DNA of 64,000 nucleotides, from contig NZ_CP091110.1 of assembly GCF_021560175.1 (NCBI RefSeq), forward strand, positions 2,098,001-2,162,000, given 5' to 3'. This DNA is from Neobacillus drentensis. Its GTDB lineage: Bacteria; Bacillota; Bacilli; Bacillales; Cytobacillaceae. Positions 25,403-33,413 of the stretch are shown one piece after another. Positions within the stretch are counted from its first letter, which is position 1. Every line of letters begins with the position of its first letter. The translations under genes were made by a program, and so were the position numbers. Below the pieces are notes generated by a model, which searched no databases, was not told the origin of the DNA, and saw only the letters and a program-made list of their open reading frames with translations.

Positions 25403-27370
25403 ATGGATGTTAGTGGAATTTTAAAAGTAGTTGCAGAAAGTAAACTGGTTAATCCAAGTCAAGAAAAACAATCAAATACCTCAATTGGGAGCAGTGAAGC
25501 CTTTCAAGAACTACTTCAAAAATCCCAACAAGATCCCGAAGCTTTTTGGAACGATGTCGCAAAAGAACTAGTTTGGTATGAACCTTGGCGAAAAACAATC
25601 AGTGGAAGTCTTCCAGATTTTCGTTTTTTTGAAGGCGGTATTAGTAACCCTTGTATTAACTTACTCGACCGCCATGTTGAAAACGGTGCTGGAAATCGCA
25701 CGGCTCTCATTTGGGAGGGAGAAAACGGAGACACGAAGTTTTTTACATATAATATGCTGCTAGCTGAAGTGAATCGTTTTGCTAATGTCCTTCGTTCCTT
25801 CGGTGTGAAAAAAGGAGATTGTGTGGCGATTTTCCTTCCTAATTTGGCCGAAGCCATAATTGCTGTTCTCGCATGCTTTCGGATTGGGGCTATTTACAAT
25901 ACCGTATTCTCAGGTTACTCTGAAAAGTCTTTGAAGGACCGACTTGTTAGCTTTGAGCCAAAGATTATTCTCACGGCGGATGCTACCACAAGAAGGGGAA
26001 ACAAGGTTGGCTTGAAGGAAAAAGTGGATGCGGTCATTCCATATATTCCCTCTATTGAAGCGGTGATTGTGGTAAATCGCCTAAACACGGAAATCATAAT
26101 GAAAGAAGGACGCGATTTCTGGTGGGAGGAACTAACAAAAAAGGCAAGTATCCATTGTGAACCTGAGAGGCTAGATGCGAATGAGTATGGAATTGTGTTC
26201 TATACAAGCGGTACAACAGGTAAGCCAAAGGGCGTTGTTCACTCGGGTATGGCCTTTGTCACCCAAAATTACATCTATAGCAAATATCATATGGATCATC
26301 ATGATGACGATGTCTTCTGGTGTACGGCGGATATTGGCTGGTTAACGATGCATATTTGGGGCATTGCGGGTGCTCTAGCAAATGGGGTCACCACGGTCGT
26401 ATATGAAGGCGCAATGGACTATCCAACAAAGGACAGATTTTATCAGGTGATTGAGAAATACCGTGTCAATAAATTGTTTACCGCTCCAACGGCATTGCGA
26501 ATGTTAAAGAGCCTGGGGGAGAAGGTTTTGGATCAATTTGATTTATCATGCCTGGATGTCATTTCCCTAGTTGGTGAACCTTTTGATCCAGAATCATGGC
26601 AATGGACATATGAAGTACTAGGTAAGAAAAAGATATGTGTCAATAATACATGGGGACAAACGGAAACGGCCGGTTGTCCAATTGCTGGTGCAGCATGGTT
26701 AACCCCAATGAAACCTGGATCAGCCGGAAAGCAATTTTTAGGGGCTGAAATTGCAGTAGTAGATGAAGAGGGAAATCCAGTGAAACCGGGGACATTAGGG
26801 AATTTAATTATTAGAAAGCCATTTCCAATGCTTTGCCGCACGCTATGGAAGGAACCTGAGCGCTACATTTCCTCTTATTTTAGCCAAGTCGAAGGCAGCT
26901 ATTTTGCTAGTGATTTGGCTCTCATTGATGAGGATGGCTATGTATGGGTCGTTGGTCGTTCTGATGATGCTTTCAATGTTGCCGGGCATCGCTTAAGTAC
27001 AATGGAAATTGAAAGTGCAGTGCTTGAATGTGAAGGGGTTGCTGAAGCCGCTGTCATTGGTGTCCCGGATGAAATTAAAGGAGAGGTACCTCTCGTATTT
27101 GCCCGAGTAAATGATACTTCGCTAGGGACAGAACAATTGAAAGAAAAAATAAATGAACGGATTATCCAGCTTATCGGAAAAATTGCTCTGCCCAAAACAA
27201 TCATTTTCACAGAAACACTTCCAAAGACAGTTAGCGGAAAAATCATGCGCCGCTTATTAAAGGAAATTTTTATGTCAGGACATGTTTCAGGAGACATCAC
27301 AGGACTTGAAGATCCAGCAACAGTAGCGCAAATTCAGACGATAATTAATGAAAGGTATACAGTAAAGTAA
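25403..27370 (+). CDS. AMP-forming acyl-CoA synthetase (acetyl/propionyl-CoA synthetase-like, altered acyl pocket)
   Basis: A 655-residue member of the Acs/PrpE branch of ANL enzymes, which activate a carboxylate with ATP and CoA. The N-terminal Acs-type cap is followed by YTSGTTGKPKG (P-loop-like motif), the NNTWGQTETAGCPIAG motif, and PKTVSGKIMRR with the catalytic, acetylatable lysine near the C-terminus. In acetate-specific Acs the motif reads WWQTETGG; here the second tryptophan, which closes the acyl pocket, is glycine, as in medium-chain synthetases. The substrate is therefore probably larger than acetate. The ATG at 25403 has AGGGGG upstream; an in-frame ATG at 25310 would add 31 unsupported residues. 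Confidence 0.85.
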   Translation: MDVSGILKVVAESKLVNPSQEKQSNTSIGSSEAFQELLQKSQQDPEAFWNDVAKELVWYEPWRKTISGSLPDFRFFEGGISNPCINLLDRHVENGAGNRTALIWEGENGDTKFFTYNMLLAEVNRFANVLRSFGVKKGDCVAIFLPNLAEAIIAVLACFRIGAIYNTVFSGYSEKSLKDRLVSFEPKIILTADATTRRGNKVGLKEKVDAVIPYIPSIEAVIVVNRLNTEIIMKEGRDFWWEELTKKASIHCEPERLDANEYGIVFYTSGTTGKPKGVVHSGMAFVTQNYIYSKYHMDHHDDDVFWCTADIGWLTMHIWGIAGALANGVTTVVYEGAMDYPTKDRFYQVIEKYRVNKLFTAPTALRMLKSLGEKVLDQFDLSCLDVISLVGEPFDPESWQWTYEVLGKKKICVNNTWGQTETAGCPIAGAAWLTPMKPGSAGKQFLGAEIAVVDEEGNPVKPGTLGNLIIRKPFPMLCRTLWKEPERYISSYFSQVEGSYFASDLALIDEDGYVWVVGRSDDAFNVAGHRLSTMEIESAVLECEGVAEAAVIGVPDEIKGEVPLVFARVNDTSLGTEQLKEKINERIIQLIGKIALPKTIIFTETLPKTVSGKIMRRLLKEIFMSGHVSGDITGLEDPATVAQIQTIINERYTVK

Positions 27371-27657
27371 TTTTGATAAGTCAATTGAATTAATACATTT
27401 ATTATAAAAGATTTTGAATGGGATGTAGGTAGTTACCTAATGTGTTTGCAACGGTATTCACAATTTTGGCCTTATTACTTGTCATTTTGTGCTACTGGTA
27501 AATCACCGATGGGAGATAATTAGGTAGGCATCGCGTTATCGTGCGATGGTGAATAAAGGTGGAATTGAAAGGAAGTGCCTTTTTATGACCAACGAGCGCG
27601 TGTACAAGAGGGCGTTTTCGAGAGTTAATAACAATCAATTAATTTGGAGGTAATTAG

Positions 27658-28407
27658 ATGAATATAAAATTTGATCCAAATAACGTCGTTATTAAACTCT
27701 GTATGAGTGGGATGGGATTAGAGGAGAGTGGAAATATTGAAGATGCAGTCAAGGTGTTTCATAAAGCATGGCACGAAGCAACAGACGACTATGAAAGATT
27801 TATTGCTGCTTATCATTTAGCTCGTCAACAAAAGAGTATTACAGACAAATTAAAATGGATGGAAACATCTCTAAAGTGTGCTCTAAAAATAAATGATGAT
27901 AATGTGAAGAGTGCATACTCAACGTTATATTTAAACATTGCCAAATGTTATGAGGAGTTGTGTGATACTGAGAATGCAAAAAGAAATTATGAATTGTCAA
28001 ATTCATTTAAGGGTGAATCTTCTGATGTAGGACCATTTTACCATGGGACAAAGGCAGATTTGAAGGTTGGTGATTTACTAACAGCAGGTGGAGATTCAAA
28101 TTACAAACCTGGACTTAAAATGAACCACATTTATTTCACTGCTATTGTCAATGGCGCAGGACTTGCAGCAGCTTTAGCAAAAGGAGAAGGAAGAGAACGA
28201 GTTTATATAATTGAACCAACAGGTGAATTTGAAAACGATCCAAATGTTACTGACAAAAAATTTCCTGGTAACTTAACACGTTCTTATCGTTCAAAAGAAC
28301 CTTTAAGAATTATTGGTGAAGTAACAGAATGGGCGAAATTGACAACTATAGAGCGACGCGAATGGCACGAAAATTTAGCTAAAAACAAGGGCGAAATTAT
28401 TAACTGA
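27658..28407 (+). CDS. arr: Rifampin ADP-ribosyltransferase Arr with N-terminal TPR-like domain
   Basis: A 249-residue two-part protein. From residue 125 it matches Arr: GPFYHGTKADLKVGDLL, HIYFTA, YIIEPTGEFENDPNVT, KKFPGNLTRSYR and EPLRIIGEV. Arr inactivates rifampin by ADP-ribosylating it with NAD. Stand-alone Arr proteins are about 140 residues; here about 118 helical residues precede it, with spacing like tetratricopeptide repeats (EESGNIEDAVKVFHKAWHEA, then YLNIAKCYEELCDTENAKRNYEL). This arrangement occurs in other Bacillaceae as far as I recall. GGAGG precedes the ATG. It may confer intrinsic rifamycin resistance, while the TPR part suggests a protein partner or a second role. Confidence 0.88.
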   Translation: MNIKFDPNNVVIKLCMSGMGLEESGNIEDAVKVFHKAWHEATDDYERFIAAYHLARQQKSITDKLKWMETSLKCALKINDDNVKSAYSTLYLNIAKCYEELCDTENAKRNYELSNSFKGESSDVGPFYHGTKADLKVGDLLTAGGDSNYKPGLKMNHIYFTAIVNGAGLAAALAKGEGRERVYIIEPTGEFENDPNVTDKKFPGNLTRSYRSKEPLRIIGEVTEWAKLTTIERREWHENLAKNKGEIIN

Positions 28408-28637
28408 ACATATTTCAAGATGTTAAAATGCAAATGACTTTTTGAAAATAGAATAACAATGATTAATGACCAACTTAGCATTGAATTTATGTTTGGAATC
28501 GAAATAAGATTTCTAAGCTATCTGAATCTTGCATACAGAGAAGTAGGCGGGTATTACCAGCCCAAGATAAAAGAAAATATTATTGAACTAGTTCCTGCGT
28601 ATCTAGTTTCTATTTGCTGAGTTTGCAAGGTATCCTT

Positions 28638-28692
28638 CACCAGCACCCCATGAGTTGACACATACACTCCGTACATGTAGAGTGCGTGTCGC
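28638..28692. repeat. Dispersed ~55-base hairpin-forming element, copy 2
   Basis: Begins CACCAGCACCCCATGAG and ends GTGCGTGTCGC. Same layout as 9786-9839, with arms GACAC...CACTC and GAGTG...GTGTC that can form a hairpin. Confidence 0.45.
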
Positions 28693-28794
28693 ATTTAGTT
28701 TTAAAACATCTTTATAACTACTTCCTATATTCTACTCCTGAGACAAGGAGAATCCTCTTGTACCATCATGCTGCTTGACAGTTGTATTAGAAAT

Positions 28795-28843
28795 AAAAAC
28801 GATGAAACTAGGGTTTATGATGAACATGGTTTCATCGTTTTTT
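28795..28843. terminator. Terminator-like hairpin
   Basis: AAAAACGATGAAAC and GTTTCATCGTTTTT arms around a 20-base loop; symmetrical, so direction is open. No intact gene adjoins it. Confidence 0.65.
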
Positions 28844-29062
28844 ATTCTTTGCTTAGTCTGAGATCGTTATTTCGGCTTCTATGTCATAGAAACGTGTTGC
28901 TGTACCAACACCCAAGAAGTCAACTTTGTTACGTTCCTTCTGTTTTGGAAAAGTTATTTTTAACAGTACTGAATGGGCTATGAGTATGCACGTTGATTGC
29001 CATTTTAACCATTAATATTAAGTTAAGGGGTTGGAGAAACTAATCAGAAAGGAGTGGATAAG

Positions 29063-30069
29063 ATGAGTCATTCAGAGAACGATATGCCTTTTATAGAATT
29101 AACCTCAAATGAAGTTCTGACCTTTGGTCTTCCCATTTAAAGAGTGGTATGGAACTAAGGTTTTGCGAATATTTTTATGCAAGTACAGAAAATAACGAAA
29201 TAAAACAAGTGATAGAAAAGTTGTTAAATCAATCTCAAAATAATCTTAATGAAATCAAAGAGATTTTTATCAAAGAGAATCTTACTATTCCACTTGGTTT
29301 TACCAATGAAGACGTAAGAGTTGACGCACTCAAAGTATTTTCCGATACATTTATTTTGTATTTTTGTTTTGATTTAACACACTTATCGATGAGTACATAT
29401 CCAATTGCAATATCAGATTGCAGCAGAAACGATGTACGAGAACATTTTCAAAATAATATAGCATTTTCTGTAAAAATTCAAAATGAAATGGTAGAACTAA
29501 TGTTATCACAAGGAGTATATTTGGGACATCCACAAGTAGCGATAAATAGTGAAGTAGAATTTGCTGATTCCATGCTATACCTCAATGGTTTTTTTGGAGG
29601 ATCAAGACCTCTAAATACTGCTGAAATTGCTAATCTATCCAGAATTGTTCATAGAGCCCAGTTTTCAAAAATGGTATTTGTCACTTTTCATAAATTAGCG
29701 AAAGAAAAAGAGTTAAAACACCATTTTAGTAAAGGGAGAGTTGGAATCCAAAAAGTATTAGATGCTCTTCAAGAAGTTCTTGATAAAGAAAATATTCCGA
29801 TATCAGCATCGGGGGACTATAAAATTTCCGAAGTAGAGATGTCTCCATTCTCCGATAAGTTAATGTTGTTCTTTGTGAATACTTGTCTGGGAATATTCTG
29901 TTTTTCCATGGTAAGTCAGGCTATGACTTCTAGCTTAAGAACTGATATTCATTCTAAATTGGACAAAATATCTGACGATATGAAAAAGTATTATGGACTA
30001 GGTTTACTTTTAGTAATAAAAGAAAAATGGTTTGAACAACCTTCTCAAGTAGTAAATAGAGAAGTCTAG
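29063..30069 (+). pseudogene. DUF3231 protein gene with a frameshift near the start
   Basis: The first 18 codons (MSHSENDMPFIELTSNEV) follow an AAAGGAG site and match the usual start of DUF3231 proteins, but run into a stop at 29138-29140. Shifting frame at about 29114-29116 gives SDLWSSHLKSGMELRFCEYF, the expected continuation, and then 306 open codons to 30069. A one-base loss restores nothing else, so this is a frameshift mutation, a programmed shift or a sequence error. DUF3231 proteins are duplicated four-helix (ferritin-like) domain proteins of spore-formers with no firm function. If 30069 is translated from the ATG at 29149, the product lacks the N-terminal helix. Confidence 0.75.
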
Positions 30070-30213
30070 TTAGAGATATTACTTTAAGTTAATAAAAAAG
30101 AAAGACCACATATTCGTTTAAAGGGAGGGAGTGAATTTGTGGCCTAAAGAAGAAACAGGATTTCACCTTACCGTAGAATACACAAATTTCCAAAAATGTT
30201 TTTAAGATATTAA

Positions 30214-30243
30214 GAAAAAAATCCCCTCCTAGTCATAGGAGGG
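30214..30243 (-). terminator. Terminator of the madLM operon
   Basis: CCCTCCTA / TAGGAGGG stem with a four-base loop; on the minus strand it is followed by GATTTTTTT, about 100 bases past the madM stop. Confidence 0.85.
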
Positions 30244-30339
30244 TTGTACATTTTCAATCATTAGGTAATCAACCATTTTTAAAACTGCCGCAAGTTCAAC
30301 GAAATTTGCGATTTGTCATTGTTAAAAGAAAACACAATG

Positions 30340-31104
30340 CTATCCAAATATGAACTTAGTTACGAGGAATAACACGGATGGACATAACAGACATCCAATT
30401 CCTGTGTGAAACGTAGCTCCCATCGCACCATAAGGCACCAATTTAGGATTTGTTGCAGCTAGTCCGCCGGCCACACCGCTGGCGGTCCCCATGGCTCCGC
30501 CAAAAATAACTGCGGTTCTGGGATTGGTAAGACCCACAAACTTTGCCATATACGGTGTCGTAAGCATCACGGTAATGGATTTAATCACCCCTGCTGCAAT
30601 ACTAAGCGCCATTACCGTAGAATTTGCACCAATCGCTGCCCCGGTAACAGGTCCAACAATATACGTAATGGCACCTGCTCCAATGGTGGTTAAGCTGACT
30701 GGATCATTGTAACCGAAGGCTAAAGCTACGGTAACACCGACAATGAAAGGGACGACAGTACCGACCAAGAGAGAAATCAGGCCAATTAATCCTACTTTTT
30801 TTAATTCCTCAAACCTTGCTCCGAAAACAGTGGCAACAATGGCAAAATCACGAAGCATGCCACCACCCATTAAGCCGATCCCTGAGAACATGGTAATATC
30901 AGCAAGACCTTTTTCGCCGCCAGTATTTAGCCCGCCGAAATAAGCAAGAACTAACCCGATTAAAATAGCAATAGCAGAACCATGTACTCTGCCTTTGGTA
31001 AACCTGCTTGAAATAAAATGGGAAATATACATCGTAATTCCAATAACCGCAAAGGCAGTAATAAGACCGTTATTCATCAATGAATTAAAAACCACTTCAA
31101 GCAT
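30340..31104 (-). CDS. madM: Malonate transporter subunit MadM
   Basis: A 254-residue membrane protein with about seven to eight helices and glycine-rich segments (GGLNTGGEKGLADITMFSGIG, GAGAITYIVGPVTGAAIG, GGAMGTASGVAGGLA). It matches MadM, the large subunit of the two-component MadLM malonate carrier first described in Malonomonas, which takes up malonate with sodium or protons. The start has GGGGGG nine bases upstream and lies 14 bases after madL. It is divergent from the malonate decarboxylase operon. Confidence 0.9.
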   Translation of the reverse strand: MLEVVFNSLMNNGLITAFAVIGITMYISHFISSRFTKGRVHGSAIAILIGLVLAYFGGLNTGGEKGLADITMFSGIGLMGGGMLRDFAIVATVFGARFEELKKVGLIGLISLLVGTVVPFIVGVTVALAFGYNDPVSLTTIGAGAITYIVGPVTGAAIGANSTVMALSIAAGVIKSITVMLTTPYMAKFVGLTNPRTAVIFGGAMGTASGVAGGLAATNPKLVPYGAMGATFHTGIGCLLCPSVLFLVTKFIFG

Positions 31105-31118
31105 TTATTTCCCCCCTA

Positions 31119-31535
31119 TTATTTTGCTTTTAACTCCAAATTAGGTTCTATTAGTTCTTCCTCTAAATCATGACGATCTTCCTTTTTTCCCACTTTGTCT
31201 AAAAGCGGAATTAGTAAAAACATAATGATCACGGTAATAACCCCAGCAAGCAAGGCTAAGGGCCCTCCTTTGACCGCTGCCATTACGTTTTGCTGTGCAG
31301 CCATGGCGACAACAATGGGAATATACATAGCTCCCCAGAATTTCAAGCCCTCCTGTGATGGGATATTTAATTTCCCTTTCTTAGTGAAGTATTCAATAAG
31401 CAGGAGCAGCAGAAAAATGGAGATTCCTACACCACCGACGTTCGCCTTAACCCCAATTAGCTTTCCTAATAGATCACCCAAGATTTGGCCTGCTAAATAG
31501 GCAAAGGATAATAACGCAACACCATAAATGACCAT
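31119..31535 (-). CDS. madL: Malonate transporter subunit MadL
   Basis: A 138-residue membrane protein with four hydrophobic helices and a charged cytoplasmic tail. It matches MadL, the small partner of MadM. AAAGGAG lies seven bases before the ATG. It is first in the madLM operon and is divergent from gntR-mdc, with two putative operators in the 304-base gap between them, so both operons probably respond to the same regulator. Confidence 0.9.
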   Translation of the reverse strand: MVIYGVALLSFAYLAGQILGDLLGKLIGVKANVGGVGISIFLLLLLIEYFTKKGKLNIPSQEGLKFWGAMYIPIVVAMAAQQNVMAAVKGGPLALLAGVITVIIMFLLIPLLDKVGKKEDRHDLEEELIEPNLELKAK

Positions 31536-31678
31536 AAAACATCTCCTTTTGATTTTTTTGTTTTAGACAAATGGGAAAAACACGTAATGCGGAGAGAAAA
31601 ACCAAACAATTGCGGGTCTAGTCTAAGATGGGAGATTGAATGCTTACGGACTTAGTAAGCGTTTGCAATATAAAAATC

Positions 31679-31692
31679 TACAGTCGACTGTA
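31679..31692. promoter_or_regulatory. Perfect 14-bp palindrome, candidate GntR operator 1
   Basis: TACAGTCGACTGTA is a perfect palindrome in the madL-gntR gap. GntR/FadR-type regulators bind short palindromes of this size. Confidence 0.6.
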
Positions 31693-31799
31693 TTCCTAGA
31701 ATCCATAATAAAACGAGAAGAGACAAAGTGTCAATTTATTTTTATAATTTTCTAAAAATATTGAATCATTTAAAATACCGAGTTATAATTATTTTAAAT

Positions 31800-31812
31800 C
31801 GACAGTCGACCG
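31800..31812. promoter_or_regulatory. Candidate GntR operator 2
   Basis: CGACAGTCGACCG shares the nine-base core ACAGTCGAC with the palindrome at 31679 and lies 28 bases before the gntR start codon, where it could overlap the promoter. Confidence 0.5.
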
Positions 31813-31839
31813 AATTTTTTTAGTGAAGGAGAATGACTA

Positions 31840-32487
31840 ATGAAATCTAAATTTGCTCAAAATGCTCTATCCAATCATATCGCCGAACATATAACCGAGC
31901 AAATCATAAAGGGAGAGTTAGGACCGGGGGAAAAACTGGTTGAACATATTTATGCAGAGGAGTATGGAACAAGTCGCGCTCCAGTAAGGGAAGCCATTTA
32001 TTTACTGTCAATTGAAGGACTTGTAGAGAGAATCCCGCGGAAAGGTGCGGTTGTAAAGGACTATACGGAGAATGAAATTTATGACCTTCTAGAAATACGC
32101 AATATGCTTGAAACGATGGCCATTGAACGGATTCAGCGAAATGGAATCGATCAGGAATGTCTTCAAAAAATGGCTGCTATTTTAAAAGAAATGAAGAATA
32201 TTACGGATGTTCATCAGTATACCCAATTAAATCACTCCTTTCATATGGAACTTGTTGAAATGAGTAAAAGTGAAACTATTAAAACGATGTATTCCCGCTT
32301 GGGCTGGCCTCTGCTTAGGATCCAAAGTCTTTCGTTCGCGAGTCAAGGAAACATTGAAAAATCAGTAAACGAACACGAAATGTTAATTGACCTTTTAACA
32401 AAGGGCAATATAGCTGAAGCTGCTAAGCTTTTAAACTCTCATAACCAAGATGTTATTTCTAGTATGAAAATAAAATTATCTCAATAA
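31840..32487 (+). CDS. GntR family regulator of malonate utilisation
   Basis: A 215-residue FadR-subfamily GntR protein. The N-terminal winged helix contains IIKGELGPGEKLVEHIYAEEYGTSRAPVREAIYLLSIEGLVERIPRKGA. The helical FCD effector domain carries the histidine-rich metal/ligand positions of the family (NHSFHMEL). It is the first gene of the mdc operon and probably represses both mdc and madLM until malonate or a derivative binds. GAAGGAG precedes the ATG. Confidence 0.9.
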   Translation: MKSKFAQNALSNHIAEHITEQIIKGELGPGEKLVEHIYAEEYGTSRAPVREAIYLLSIEGLVERIPRKGAVVKDYTENEIYDLLEIRNMLETMAIERIQRNGIDQECLQKMAAILKEMKNITDVHQYTQLNHSFHMELVEMSKSETIKTMYSRLGWPLLRIQSLSFASQGNIEKSVNEHEMLIDLLTKGNIAEAAKLLNSHNQDVISSMKIKLSQ

Positions 32488-32501
32488 AAGGCGGTGGAAA
32501 G

Positions 32502-33413
32502 TTGAAAATTGTTTTTACATTTCCCGGACAAGGAGCACAAATACCGGGAATGCTTCTGGATGTTCCGGATTATGTGCAAAAGGCGGAAAGGATCATCGGG
32601 GTACCTATACTCGATGATGAAAAAGCATTTCAATCTACCATCTGGATTCAACTGGCGCTTTTTTTAAAAGGTGTAGCGGTGGCCGAGCGATTAATCGAGA
32701 AAAATGTCTATCCTCAATTTGTTGCTGGCCACTCTATTGGAGCTTTTGCTGCTGCTGTTATAGCAGGTGTACTTACATTTGAAGATGCCCTCAAATTGGT
32801 ATGGCATCGAGCAAAACGAATGGATGAAGCCTATCCCGAAGGTTTTGGAATGGGAGTTATTTGCGGTCTGACTGAAAGGGAAGTTAAAAAAGCGGTTGAC
32901 CTTGCATATCAGGTACAATTCCCTGTTCATCTTTCCAATATTAATGCTGAACAGCAAATTGCAGTCTCAGGCTCGTGGCAGGGAATTGAAAAAGCCTTTC
33001 AGTTTGCACAACAATTTGGAGCTCAGAAGACAACCATATTGCAAGTTCCAATCCCTTCTCATTCCCCATTGATGGCTGAACTTTCAGGAGAGCTGCTGGA
33101 ATTAATCAGTAAATTACCCCTAAATGATGCCAATATTCCTTACCTGGCCAATCGTACTGGGCGAATGTTAAGAGATAAGAATAAAATTTCGGAAGATCTG
33201 GCCCTAAATGTTGCTTATCCTGTTCGCTGGAATGACATGACAGAAGTGTGTGTGGAATCTGGAGCAGATTGTTTTATTGAAATGCCTCCAGGTCATGTTC
33301 TCTCCAATCTTGTTAAGCAGGCACATGAAACCACTCGTCAGATCGTTGTGGATGAGGTTGGTTTGGAAGCGACGCAATACCTAATAAAAAAATGGAGGGA
33401 GCAAGAGGAATGA
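32502..33413 (+). CDS. mdcH: Malonate decarboxylase epsilon subunit MdcH (malonyl-CoA:ACP transacylase)
   Basis: A 303-residue FabD-like acyltransferase. FTFPGQGAQIPGML at the N-terminus, the nucleophile motif GHSIG at 76-80 (Ser78) and PIPSHSPLM around the active-site histidine are present. MdcH moves malonyl from malonyl-CoA onto the prosthetic group of MdcC to start the decarboxylase cycle. The start is TTG at 32502 with GGCGGTGG upstream. In many bacteria mdcH is last in the operon; here it comes first after the regulator. It overlaps mdcA by four bases. Confidence 0.9.
   Translation: MKIVFTFPGQGAQIPGMLLDVPDYVQKAERIIGVPILDDEKAFQSTIWIQLALFLKGVAVAERLIEKNVYPQFVAGHSIGAFAAAVIAGVLTFEDALKLVWHRAKRMDEAYPEGFGMGVICGLTEREVKKAVDLAYQVQFPVHLSNINAEQQIAVSGSWQGIEKAFQFAQQFGAQKTTILQVPIPSHSPLMAELSGELLELISKLPLNDANIPYLANRTGRMLRDKNKISEDLALNVAYPVRWNDMTEVCVESGADCFIEMPPGHVLSNLVKQAHETTRQIVVDEVGLEATQYLIKKWREQEE

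Larger units (their letters stand above)
28408..29062. other. Intergenic interval with a dispersed element and possible minus-strand gene debris
   Basis: 655 bases without a convincing gene. It has the second copy of the ~55-base element (28638-28692) and a strong hairpin (28795-28843). On the minus strand between about 29003 and 28853 two adjoining frames read MAINVHTHSPFSTVK and then VDFLGVGTATRFYDIEAEI, which look protein-like but are out of frame with each other and lack a ribosome site; the hairpin would be their terminator. I do not recognise the family. Confidence 0.4.
31536..31839. other. Divergent control region of the malonate locus
   Basis: A 304-base AT-rich region between madL and gntR with two copies of ACAGTCGAC (31680 and 31802). 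The rest shows no gene. Confidence 0.6.

Noticed and set aside
27442-27501. Short hydrophobic frame reading VFATVFTILALLLVILCYW
   Set aside because: It looks like the first helix of a lost transporter, but 19 residues without start signal or flanking similarity are not enough to call.
28768-28983. Plus-strand 71-codon frame after the dispersed element
   Set aside because: It spans a terminator hairpin and has no ribosome site or recognisable sequence.
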